Part shown: positions 18,286 to 26,217 of the stretch, piece by piece
Layout of the letters: each line of letters begins with the position of its first letter
Position numbering within the stretch: the stretch's first letter is position 1
Assembly (NCBI GenBank): GCA_012271205.1
Contig: JAAXGT010000035.1
Location: 1 to 36,796 of the forward strand
Direction: 5' to 3'
Length of the DNA stretch: 36,796 nt
Source of the DNA: Rhodothermales bacterium
GTDB lineage: Bacteria; Bacteroidota; Rhodothermia; Rhodothermales; Bin80
Position numbers and translations under genes: made by a program
Notes under the pieces: model-generated
What the model was told of the DNA's origin: nothing
The model's database searches: none
Seen by the model: only the letters and a program-made list of their open reading frames with translations

Positions 18286-19812
18286 ATGAGATACATTTTG
18301 CCATATGTCCTTGTGTTATTGGCAATGGCCGCCTGCAGCTCGCCGCCATCTGAAGATGTTGTGCTTGCAAGAGTGGACGGAGATGTCATTACTGCCCGCG
18401 AGTTTCAGCTTAATTATGAGTTTGGCCATGGACATCTTCGCCAGGGTGACCATCCGCGCGACGCATATTTGAGGTTCATGATATTTGAATTGTTGCTGGC
18501 ACAGGAGGCGGAAAAGATACATTTGGATACGGCGGCCGCCATCGTGCATGCTATGCACACACTGCGCGAGGAGCTTCTCATCGAACGTGTCTTTGAGGAA
18601 AGAGTCCTGTCCGGAATCGAAGTGACAGCCGAAGAAATAGCCACAGCGATCAATAAGGATGCCGTACGATTCCAATTCCGGTTCTTGCCGGCACGGACGG
18701 AGGAAGAAGCAGCACAGCTTCGCGCCGTTGTGCAGGCACAAGGCTTTGAAGCGGCATTGGCAGCCAATGCTGATTTGTTTTCGGAGCTTAATGTTGAACC
18801 TGCAAGCCCGGAGTCACCTCCTGTGGCAGCTGAGGACTTAGAGCCGGACATTCTCCAAATACTTCAGGATTTGCCACTGCATCAGGTGTCCGAGCCCGTG
18901 CAGTTTCGCGGATGGTGGTATCTGTTTGAAGTAACCAGTATACAGAGGCAGCCGATCGCACCAGAGGATTATACCCAGAAAGCATCGACCTATCGCAAGA
19001 TAGTGTACAACCGGAAAGCCTTAGAGGGAGCGACGTCATTCATAAGTAGTCTGATGGAGCCGCTGAATGTCGTCACCAAACGCGAAGGGTTTAGCCTTCT
19101 GGCCGAAGCGTTGTGGGCCTGGTACAAAATTGAAACACCAAAGCGCAACCTGTTGCACTACATCGAATCCCAAGGATTGGACACTGAATTTACACGAGCA
19201 CTCGTGGCGAGCTACGATACTCCACTGGTAACCTTCGAAGATGAGCTGTGGACCATTCGTGGATTCCTTGAGCACTTTACCCCAGGGCGTTACATCTTGC
19301 GAGCGAGGGACCGCGTGACTTTTGAGGGCCAGCTGGCCAATACCATAGCGTTGGTAGTCCGTGATGCAATACTGCTGGAAATTGCTGAAAAGGGCCAGTT
19401 CAACCGAAATGACTCCTTTCGGCGCACCCTTGTGCTGTGGAAAAAGAAGTGGCTGTTTCAAGAGATCCGGGGTGTTTTGCTGGATTCAACAGCTATTACC
19501 GATGCAGATATTGCCAAGTATTATGCCCTCAAAAACAGGGAATTACAGGGACGCTTGTACCCCTACGAAAGGCTCAGTTCAGGAGACCGGCGACGTATAC
19601 GGGCACAGATGATGCGAGATCAACTGTTCCACTATGCGGACAGCCTGGCACTTGGCGCCCGAATTGAAATCAATCAAACCGTGCTCGATACACTGTCATT
19701 CAGCCATTCCCGTGTCAATCCCCAAATGACTGTGCATCTTTTGAAAAGCAATTCCAACAAGATGCCGTTTCCGATTGCAGATCCCAACTGGCGGACACCT
19801 TCTACGCAATGA
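18286..19812 (+). CDS. SurA/PrsA-like peptidyl-prolyl isomerase lipoprotein
   Basis: 508 aa from ATG 18286; TTG 18280 is two codons upstream. The signal peptide ends in lipobox LAMAAC, so it is a lipoprotein. An N-terminal SurA-like helical region follows (VLARVDGDVITAREFQLNYE, RFMIFELLLAQEAEKIHLDT, LIERVFEERVLSGIEVTAEE). Next is a divergent parvulin-like segment (RFQFRFLPARTEEEAAQLRA ... QFRGWWYLFEVTSIQRQ) in which the usual active-site block is hard to recognise. The long C-terminal half is unlike standard SurA and may be a client-binding extension. Its likely role is folding or chaperoning of the outer-membrane and secreted proteins encoded just upstream. Its 3' end overlaps the convergent regulator gene by 11 bp. 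Confidence 0.78.
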   Translation: MRYILPYVLVLLAMAACSSPPSEDVVLARVDGDVITAREFQLNYEFGHGHLRQGDHPRDAYLRFMIFELLLAQEAEKIHLDTAAAIVHAMHTLREELLIERVFEERVLSGIEVTAEEIATAINKDAVRFQFRFLPARTEEEAAQLRAVVQAQGFEAALAANADLFSELNVEPASPESPPVAAEDLEPDILQILQDLPLHQVSEPVQFRGWWYLFEVTSIQRQPIAPEDYTQKASTYRKIVYNRKALEGATSFISSLMEPLNVVTKREGFSLLAEALWAWYKIETPKRNLLHYIESQGLDTEFTRALVASYDTPLVTFEDELWTIRGFLEHFTPGRYILRARDRVTFEGQLANTIALVVRDAILLEIAEKGQFNRNDSFRRTLVLWKKKWLFQEIRGVLLDSTAITDADIAKYYALKNRELQGRLYPYERLSSGDRRRIRAQMMRDQLFHYADSLALGARIEINQTVLDTLSFSHSRVNPQMTVHLLKSNSNKMPFPIADPNWRTPSTQ

Positions 19813-20572
19813 GGAAGCGAAGACCAAGTTGTTCAAGGTCGTGCCTCAAATCGGCAGGGACCTGATTATCGGTTACGACCAGATCAACATCTTGGAGATT
19901 GCATACGTACGTGAGTCCTCTGCGTCCGAACTTGGTTGCATCCATGACCGCAACCGTTGTGCGGGCGGCCTTGATCATCGCCTTGCTCAGGTGCGCTTCT
20001 AGTATATTTGTGGTCGTAAGCCCGTGCTCAATATCAAAACCGTCACCGGCCAAGAATAAATAGTCAAAATTGTGTTGCTCCAGCATGCTTTCTGCAACAG
20101 GCCCCACGGTTGCTGCAGTGGCAGGATGCAGGATTCCGCCAAGCGTCAAGACCTCGACGTCAAGATTATTGAGCAGCTCGAGTGCTACGTACACGGCATT
20201 GGTTGCAATCGTAAGGTTTCGTTTGCCATGCAGATGGCGGGCAACCTGCACAGTGGTGCTTCCAGCGTTGAGCACAAGAGTATTCCCATCCTGAACCAGT
20301 TCTGCCGCGCGCTTGCCAATGCGTCGTTTTTCATCTGCTCTAGTTCTGGATTTCTCGTCGAAGGGCAAGTCGTACAGATAATGATCCATCAGTACAGCCC
20401 CGCCATGTGTTCGTACAAGCCATTTGCGCTCTTCCAGCACACGCAGATCCTTGCGAATCGTCACTTCGGATACACCGAGCTGTGCGCTGAGCTTCGCCAC
20501 TGAGGCATGCCCGTGTTCTTTCAGCACTCTCATTGTATGCTTGTGACGTTTTGTGGCGCTGTAAGAGGGCAT
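19802..20572 (-). CDS. DeoR/GlpR-family transcriptional regulator
   Basis: 256 aa, the normal length for the family. The N-terminal winged helix covers residues ~10-60 (VAKLSAQLGVSEVTIRKDLR, VLEERKWLVRTHGGAV) and includes the hallmark V-S-x-x-T-I-R-[KR]-D-L. The C-terminal DeoR sensor domain (~75-235) shows KRRIGKRAAELVQDGNTLVL, NAGSTTVQVARHL, IATNA and LGGILHPATAATVGPVAE. DeoR proteins generally sense phosphorylated small molecules. The gene is transcribed divergently from phnW across 160 bp, so it is the likely regulator of the AEP operon, perhaps with phosphonoacetaldehyde, phosphonoacetate or a phosphosugar as effector. Known AEP loci mostly use LysR- or GntR-type regulators. Confidence 0.92.
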   Translation of the reverse strand: MPSYSATKRHKHTMRVLKEHGHASVAKLSAQLGVSEVTIRKDLRVLEERKWLVRTHGGAVLMDHYLYDLPFDEKSRTRADEKRRIGKRAAELVQDGNTLVLNAGSTTVQVARHLHGKRNLTIATNAVYVALELLNNLDVEVLTLGGILHPATAATVGPVAESMLEQHNFDYLFLAGDGFDIEHGLTTTNILEAHLSKAMIKAARTTVAVMDATKFGRRGLTYVCNLQDVDLVVTDNQVPADLRHDLEQLGLRFLIA

Positions 20573-20664
20573 TACCGCAAAGCAGTTCGTAATCCTTGCA
20601 AATTAGGGCAATTCATGGCCATTTGGTACAATGACCGGGGCCATCAAATTCGGTTTCGCTTTGT

Positions 20665-20693
20665 TTCACAATCTTGATCAAACGGCATAGAAT
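20665..20693 (+). promoter_or_regulatory. Candidate promoter for phnW in the divergent region
   Basis: TTCACA (20665-20670) and TAGAAT (20688-20693) are separated by exactly 17 bp, close to a housekeeping -35/-10 pair. The spacer contains ATCTTGAT and GATCAAAC, and TTTC/TTTG repeats lie just upstream; these could be DeoR operator half-sites. Bacteroidota promoters often differ from this consensus, so it is a weak call. Confidence 0.3.
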
Positions 20694-20732
20694 CAGTATT
20701 ATCCGAAAGTAACAAATTGGCATGAGGCCGTA

Positions 20733-21866
20733 ATGGGTAGAAATCACGGTGATAGCGGCAAGCTGCTTTTTACACCTGGCCCGCTGACTACTGCCCGTGC
20801 CACAAAGGAGGCAATGCTGCGGGATCTTGGCTCGCGCGATGCGACGTTCCTTGAGATCGTGCGACGTATGCGGACCAAGCTACTCGAATTGGCGGGTGTC
20901 CCCAAACCGGGACCTTACGAGGTCATTTTTATGCAAGGCAGTGGCACTTTCGGTGTTGAAAGTGTGATTTCGTCTGTCATGCCGCGTAATGGGCGGATCC
21001 TCGTTGCTATTAATGGAGCTTATGGAGAGCGCATTGCGAAGATTGCAACCGTGTCAGGCATTCACGTGTCCGAGTTGCGTTATCCGGAGAATACGCCGGT
21101 ACGTGAGGCCGATGTGGAAGCGGCCCTACGCGAAGATCCGGAGCTGGATTGTGTAGCCGTCGTGCATTGCGAAACTACGACAGGACTGGTGAATCCTGTG
21201 GAAAACATCGGCCAGGTAGTAAAAGCCTCCGGGAACTGTTTCATGGTAGATGCCATGAGCAGCTTTGCTGTACTCCCGCTGGAATTGGAGGCTGCCGGGA
21301 TTGACTTTTTGGTCACCTCATCGAACAAGTGCTTCGAGGGTGTGCCAGGGTTTTCGGTAATCTTCGCTAGGAGAGAAGCTCTCTTATCCACGGAAGGCAG
21401 GGCTCGCACCGTAAGTCTGGATTTGCATGCGCAGTGGCGTGGATTGGAATCTACTGGTCAGTTCCGGTTTACGCCGCCTACGCATGCCATGCTTGCGATG
21501 GAGAGAGCCTTGACTGCTTATGAAGCCGAAGGTGGAACCTCAGGACGCCGGGGGCGCTATGAGGCCAATCATGCCGCACTAATGCACGGCATGCACAAAC
21601 TCGGCTTCCGGCCATACCTAGATCCGGTATATCAGAGTTGTATCATAACAACCTTTTATTACCCGGAGCATCCGCGTTTTTCCTTTAAAGCATTCTATGA
21701 AATGTTAAGTGACCAGGGATTTGTCATCTATCCGGGCAAGTTGACGCACGCGAATTGCTTCCGGATTGGAACGGTAGGGCAGGTTTTTCCCAAGGACGTA
21801 GAAGACCTGCTGAATGCCATTGAAAGCACGCTTGCCGCCATGGGTGTGGAAATGAATCCCTCGTGA
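20733..21866 (+). CDS. phnW: 2-aminoethylphosphonate--pyruvate transaminase
   Basis: 377 aa, full length. PhnW moves the amino group of AEP to pyruvate, giving phosphonoacetaldehyde and alanine, using PLP. Hallmarks: LLFTPGPLTTARATKEAML near the N-terminus (residues 11-29), MQGSGTFGVESVISS (67-81) for PLP-phosphate binding, the PLP-pyridine Asp in FMVDAMSSF (D173), the Schiff-base Lys in TSSNKCFEGVPG (K199), and C-terminal NCFRIGTVGQV with the carboxylate-binding Arg (R344). The ATG at 20733 is preceded by GAGG. It is the first gene of the phosphonate cluster and is divergent from the DeoR gene. Alanine--glyoxylate or serine aminotransferases are relatives, but the flanking phnA/phnY genes make AEP the clear substrate. 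Confidence 0.95.
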   Translation: MGRNHGDSGKLLFTPGPLTTARATKEAMLRDLGSRDATFLEIVRRMRTKLLELAGVPKPGPYEVIFMQGSGTFGVESVISSVMPRNGRILVAINGAYGERIAKIATVSGIHVSELRYPENTPVREADVEAALREDPELDCVAVVHCETTTGLVNPVENIGQVVKASGNCFMVDAMSSFAVLPLELEAAGIDFLVTSSNKCFEGVPGFSVIFARREALLSTEGRARTVSLDLHAQWRGLESTGQFRFTPPTHAMLAMERALTAYEAEGGTSGRRGRYEANHAALMHGMHKLGFRPYLDPVYQSCIITTFYYPEHPRFSFKAFYEMLSDQGFVIYPGKLTHANCFRIGTVGQVFPKDVEDLLNAIESTLAAMGVEMNPS

Positions 21867-22030
21867 CAAGAACCTGTCCCGTACAGCCTGTTGGTATTCA
21901 GTGGCGTTTGTCTGTGCAGATTTGGGCTGGGCGCGGTGGCCAAATAAATGAACTGTTGTACAAGATGGGCATGTCTGCATCGGTCAGCTTTTCCATTTTG
22001 CAAACGCAGGTAGCACTAATGGAGGAACAG

Positions 22031-22108
22031 ATGGGAATCCGCTGCTGCCTGATCATCTTTTCGCCTGTCATTGATTGCGGTCCCGTACGAATTAATGGAG
22101 CACCTTAA
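22031..22108 (+). CDS. Possible short leader ORF with strong Shine-Dalgarno
   Basis: 25 codons: MGIRCCLIIFSPVIDCGPVR... ending TAA at 22106-22108. GGAGGA (22021-22026) lies 4 nt before the ATG. It ends 10 bp before the ATG of the lipoprotein gene, so it could couple translation into it. It has no family match by eye. It may be a spurious frame; the Shine-Dalgarno is the only support. Confidence 0.25.
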   Translation: MGIRCCLIIFSPVIDCGPVRINGAP

Positions 22109-22118
22109 CTCCGGTACC

Positions 22119-24602
22119 ATGAAACACTTAGCTTTGCGTCGCCACTGTTTCAGCGTTCTATTTGCCTGTGCCCTTCTGGGGGCGACCGGTTGCCAGCAGC
22201 GCAGCCTGCCTCCGATACATATAGTAGTCATTGGGGTGGATGCACTGAGTCCGGATGGAATCCGCAATGCACCAACGCCCCATATAGATGCCCTGATTGC
22301 AGACGGTGCGTACAGCGCTACTGCACGAGGGGTCTTGCCTACTGTCAGCAGTCCAAATTGGGCATCCATGATCAATGGAGCAGGTCCCGAGCAGCATGGT
22401 ATTATATCCAATGCGTGGATGCCTGACGATTACACCATTGAACCCATGGTTAGTGGTGTGGGCCCTGTTTTTGCGAGCATTTTTGACCTGATTGCCGAGG
22501 CTGACCCGGATGCTGTGACTGCGTCGGTTTATGATTGGGGAGGATTTGGGCGTCTCTACAATCGTGAGGCGGTTACGATTGATATTGACCCGGATGGGCC
22601 GCAGGCAACGGCTGACAGTGCGGTCAGTGTGTTACGTGCGCACCGCCCGGTACTGACCTTTGTACATCTTGATCATGTAGATGGCGCGGGTCACAGGGAA
22701 GGGCATGGAACACCGGCCTATTATGCGGCAGTAACAGAAGCGGACCGGTTGATCGGCGTAGTCCTGGCCGGGCTGGAGGCCGCGGACATGCGGGAACGCA
22801 CTACGGTAATCATTACATCGGACCATGGTGGAGTGGATTACGGGCACGGAGGAGAAACTATGGCCGAGCTTGAAATTCCTTGGATCATTCAGGGATCGGC
22901 TGTTGAAAGGGCCACCACCATAACGAGCCCAGTGGACACATACGACACAGCGGCGACCATTGCCCATCTGTTGGGGCTGACGCCGCCTGATGCTTGGGTC
23001 GGGCGACCGGTCTATGAGGCGCTTTCAGAGACAGAGCCACCCCCGTCACCCGTACTCACATCTGATGAAATCAGCCATGTTGTGGTAATCGGTGTTGATG
23101 CACTGAGTCCTGATGGTATTCAGAAAGCACACACACCAGTACTAAATGAGCTCATTCCCGAAAGTGCCTACAGTTTTACTGCACGGGGGGTCTTGACAAC
23201 TTCCAGCAGCCAGAACTGGTCGTCCATGATTATGGGTGCAGGTCCTGAACAACACGGTATAACATCGAATGCCTGGGAGCGTGATAATTTCTCTATCACC
23301 CCCACAGTCGAAGGACCTGAAGGATTATTCCCTTCAATATTCTCCGAAGTGCGTGCTGCCGAACCAGGGGCATACATCGTGTCAATCTATGACTGGGGAG
23401 GCTTCGAGCGGTTGTTTCCTGGCAGCGTTGTGGACATCAGTATTGATGGAGATGGACCCCAAGACACAGTAGACAAGGTTCGGAAGCAATTTCTGCAACA
23501 TAAACCTCGACTGACTTTCGTTCACCTAGACCACGTAGATCATGCAGGTCACACGTATGGACACGGATCGGATGAGTTTTATGCTTCCGTATCGGAGGCA
23601 GACCGGTTGATTGGAGAATTAATGGAGGGGTTGGAGGATGCAAACATGGCGGATCAGACGTTGATTATTATTTCCGCGGATCATGGCGGACTGGGTAAGG
23701 GTCACGGCGGGGCTTCGATGCAGGAGATCGAGATTCCATGGCTGGTCCATGGTCCCGGGGTTGTGGCAGGCAAGAAGCTGACCGTACCGATCAATATCTA
23801 CGACACGGCAGCAACGGTACTTTTTGCGCTAGGCGTTGAGCAGCCTTATGCCTGGATTGGGCGTCCGGTCGTTTCGGCCTTTGACGCATTTAGCGAGGGC
23901 GAACCTTCGTCAGATGTGTACGTGCCCGCTCCGCGCATTATACCGCAAAGCAGTGGCGCACTCGAGACCGATCCCATTACGATTACCATGCAGGTCGTTG
24001 GTGCTGAGGCTGCCATTCACTACACAACAGACGGGACTGAGCCCACCGCACAGTCTCCCCGCTACACAGAAGGGTTTACAATCACAAATGACGTGATCGT
24101 ACAGGCGGTTGCTATCCGTGAAGGGCACTCCAGCATGTTATCACGGACTCGATATCGCGTTCTTGCACCGGGGTATACCCAAAACGTTTCCTATGCCTAC
24201 TACGAAGGCACATGGGAAGTCCTGCCCGATTTTGACCAGCTCAAGCCTGTTCGAACCGGATCGGCATATGAGATCCATTTGGATGAGGTGGACAATCGTG
24301 GAGAGGACCACTTCGCTATTCGATTCACAGGAACCGTCCGCATTTCAGAGTCCGGGCGTTATACGTTTTTTGCCCGATCGGATGACGGTAGCAAGGTGTA
24401 TGTGAATGGAGAGGAGGTGGTTAACAATGACGGGACCCATGGTGCCATTGAACGTAGTGGCCAGATTGAACTCGAGCCCGGACTGGTAGAAGTTGTCGTT
24501 GATTTTTTTGAGTCTGAGGGCGGAGAACACTTGGAAGTGTTTTATCAGGGGCCCGACATGCCGCGAAAATTATTAACTGTCGGTGACTTTGTCGCCGAAT
24601 AG
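22119..24602 (+). CDS. Double-headed phosphodiesterase/phosphatase lipoprotein with CHB_HEX-like and PA14-like modules
   Basis: 827 aa from ATG 22119, which begins a lipoprotein signal (MKHLALRRH...LLGATGC, Cys25). Two homologous alkaline-phosphatase/NPP-superfamily domains follow in tandem. Domain 1 has metal/nucleophile residues D41, S77 (TVSSPNW), D188/H192 (HVDGAGH), D235/H236 (DHGG) and H243 (GHGG). Domain 2 has D327, S363 (TSSSQNW), D474/H478, D521/H522 and H529. Both keep GAGPEQHGI, YDWGGF, VHLDHVD and YDTAAT, which points to duplication. Residues ~600-682 are CHB_HEX_C-like (IHYTTDGTEPTAQSP) and ~684-825 PA14-like (GRYTFFARSDDGSKVYVNGE), modules tied to glycan binding. The nucleophile position is Ser in both, where NPPs use Thr. 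It sits between phnW and the lyase gene (20 bp to the latter). I infer release of AEP or phosphate from conjugates in the periplasm or at the surface. Confidence 0.9.
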   Translation: MKHLALRRHCFSVLFACALLGATGCQQRSLPPIHIVVIGVDALSPDGIRNAPTPHIDALIADGAYSATARGVLPTVSSPNWASMINGAGPEQHGIISNAWMPDDYTIEPMVSGVGPVFASIFDLIAEADPDAVTASVYDWGGFGRLYNREAVTIDIDPDGPQATADSAVSVLRAHRPVLTFVHLDHVDGAGHREGHGTPAYYAAVTEADRLIGVVLAGLEAADMRERTTVIITSDHGGVDYGHGGETMAELEIPWIIQGSAVERATTITSPVDTYDTAATIAHLLGLTPPDAWVGRPVYEALSETEPPPSPVLTSDEISHVVVIGVDALSPDGIQKAHTPVLNELIPESAYSFTARGVLTTSSSQNWSSMIMGAGPEQHGITSNAWERDNFSITPTVEGPEGLFPSIFSEVRAAEPGAYIVSIYDWGGFERLFPGSVVDISIDGDGPQDTVDKVRKQFLQHKPRLTFVHLDHVDHAGHTYGHGSDEFYASVSEADRLIGELMEGLEDANMADQTLIIISADHGGLGKGHGGASMQEIEIPWLVHGPGVVAGKKLTVPINIYDTAATVLFALGVEQPYAWIGRPVVSAFDAFSEGEPSSDVYVPAPRIIPQSSGALETDPITITMQVVGAEAAIHYTTDGTEPTAQSPRYTEGFTITNDVIVQAVAIREGHSSMLSRTRYRVLAPGYTQNVSYAYYEGTWEVLPDFDQLKPVRTGSAYEIHLDEVDNRGEDHFAIRFTGTVRISESGRYTFFARSDDGSKVYVNGEEVVNNDGTHGAIERSGQIELEPGLVEVVVDFFESEGGEHLEVFYQGPDMPRKLLTVGDFVAE

Positions 24603-24622
24603 GGGAATCGTGGTTGTCGCGT

Positions 24623-26056
24623 ATGAATCAGAACACATTCACAAGCATGTCTGGTGTGGCGGGAGAAAATTTTCTCACGGAGGGAGATCTGAACTTGTCG
24701 CCACTTCGGGAGCGCTGGACGGCTGAGAATATTGACGCCGCAACACGCCTGCTGCTTGAGGAGGATGCAAAATATTTCTTGCACCAGTCCTTGTCCACGC
24801 CCTGTTTGAACGTGCTGCGTGCATGTGAAGGCGCTTACATTGAAGACCGGCAGGGGCGGCGCATCCTGGACTTTCACGGCAATGCTGTACACCAAGTGGG
24901 TTTTCGCAACCCCAAGGTGATTGAAGCCGTGATCAGGCAGCTTCAAGTGCTGCCGTTTTGCACGCGTCGCTACACGAACGAGCCCGCAATTCTACTGGCC
25001 AAGAAGCTCGCTCAACTGGCTCCGGATTCTCTTGGCAAAGTACTCTTGGCTCCCGGCGGGGCGCTTGCCATGGGCATGGCCCTCAAGCTGGCACGAATGG
25101 CCACCGGACGGTTTAAAACTGTTTCGATGTGGGATGCTTTCCATGGCGCTTCACTTGATACGATTTCTATTGGGGGGGAGGCGCTATTCCGGCGGGACAT
25201 CGGTCCACTCTTGCCGGGCACTGAACACGTTCCACCGCCGAATACGGCCGAATGTCCGTTTAAATGTGGTTCTCAGTGCTCGCTGCAGTGTGCAGAGTAC
25301 TTGGAATACGTGCTCCGCAAAGAAGGCGATGTAGGTGCTGTTATTGCTGAGACGGTTCGCAGTGCTCCCTTTTTTCCGCCACGCGAGTACTGGCAAGCGG
25401 TTCGTGCGGCATGTGACCGGCACGGAGCCTTGCTGATTCTGGACGAAATTCCACATGCATTGGGCCGAACAGGTACGATGTTCACGTGTGAACACTATGG
25501 CATTGAGCCGGACATACTAGTCATCGGTAAAGGGTTAGGTGGAGGTCTATTGCCTCTGGCGGCTTTGATTGCACGGAAGGACTTGGACATAGCCACTGAT
25601 CGTGCATTGGGTCACTATACGCACGAGAAGAACCCCGTAGCCTGTGCTGCGGCACTAGCGACCATAGCATATATCGAGGAGGAAGATATCCTGTCGCATG
25701 TACGCAGTCTGGGGGCGTTTACCTTGGAGCAGTTGAACGCGATGCAAGCGCGACACTGGCTCATTCACAGCGTACAGGGGCAAGGGCTAATGCTAGGCGT
25801 TACCATTGATGCCAGGGACGATTCGGTTGAGGCTGCAGAGGACATCATGTACAAGGCCCTCGCAGCCGGATTGAATTTTAAACTGACGATGGGAACTACT
25901 ATCCAGCTAATGCCAGCCCTCTGTATAACCCGAACAGAAATGGAGCAAGCACTGCGCATACTGGAGCAAGTCATTACGGATGTGGAAGCCCGTTTGATAT
26001 CAAGCAGGCTTGTACTTCAGTCTCAAAGGCGGGAGTTGACGGATTCCCAGCGTTGA
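24623..26056 (+). CDS. pbfA: (R)-1-hydroxy-2-aminoethylphosphonate ammonia-lyase-like PLP enzyme
   Basis: About 477 aa from ATG 24623; TTG 24614 sits better behind AGGGG (24601) and would add three residues. Fold type I, class III aminotransferase family. Visible are IEDRQGRRILDFHGNAVHQV, FCTRRYTNEPAILLAKKLAQ, the PLP-contact block APGGALAMGMALKLAR, Asp in LLILDEIPHALGRTG, and the catalytic Lys in LVIGKGLGGGLLPLAALIAR (K303 from this start). The RRYTNEPA motif and the location among phnW, phnA and phnY match PbfA, a lyase that converts (R)-1-hydroxy-AEP to phosphonoacetaldehyde and ammonia. A generic omega-transaminase is the alternative. A Cys cluster (ECPFKCGSQCSLQC, ~211-223) lies in the middle of the protein; its role is unclear. 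Confidence 0.85.
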   Translation: MNQNTFTSMSGVAGENFLTEGDLNLSPLRERWTAENIDAATRLLLEEDAKYFLHQSLSTPCLNVLRACEGAYIEDRQGRRILDFHGNAVHQVGFRNPKVIEAVIRQLQVLPFCTRRYTNEPAILLAKKLAQLAPDSLGKVLLAPGGALAMGMALKLARMATGRFKTVSMWDAFHGASLDTISIGGEALFRRDIGPLLPGTEHVPPPNTAECPFKCGSQCSLQCAEYLEYVLRKEGDVGAVIAETVRSAPFFPPREYWQAVRAACDRHGALLILDEIPHALGRTGTMFTCEHYGIEPDILVIGKGLGGGLLPLAALIARKDLDIATDRALGHYTHEKNPVACAAALATIAYIEEEDILSHVRSLGAFTLEQLNAMQARHWLIHSVQGQGLMLGVTIDARDDSVEAAEDIMYKALAAGLNFKLTMGTTIQLMPALCITRTEMEQALRILEQVITDVEARLISSRLVLQSQRRELTDSQR

Positions 26057-26112
26057 AAACCTTGGACAAATTTCCAATATGGTCCGGTTTGTCGGATTTA
26101 TCAGGCATAAGG

Positions 26113-26133
26113 GAATGATCTGCCTGATCATTC
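26113..26133. promoter_or_regulatory. Perfect inverted repeat before phnA
   Basis: GAATGATC, 5-nt spacer TGCCT, GATCATTC. It lies in the 160-bp gap between pbfA and phnA. It could be an operator or an mRNA-processing hairpin; no U-tract follows. GATC-centred sequence also occurs in the phnW promoter region (TTGATCAAA), which may hint at shared regulation. Confidence 0.35.
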
Positions 26134-26217
26134 GGGATTGCACACAGACGGCATACCCACGATGCACAGTTTCCAATGGAGTTTGGTCGTGTCCAAGGTC
26201 CAACTTGTTGTGACGTA

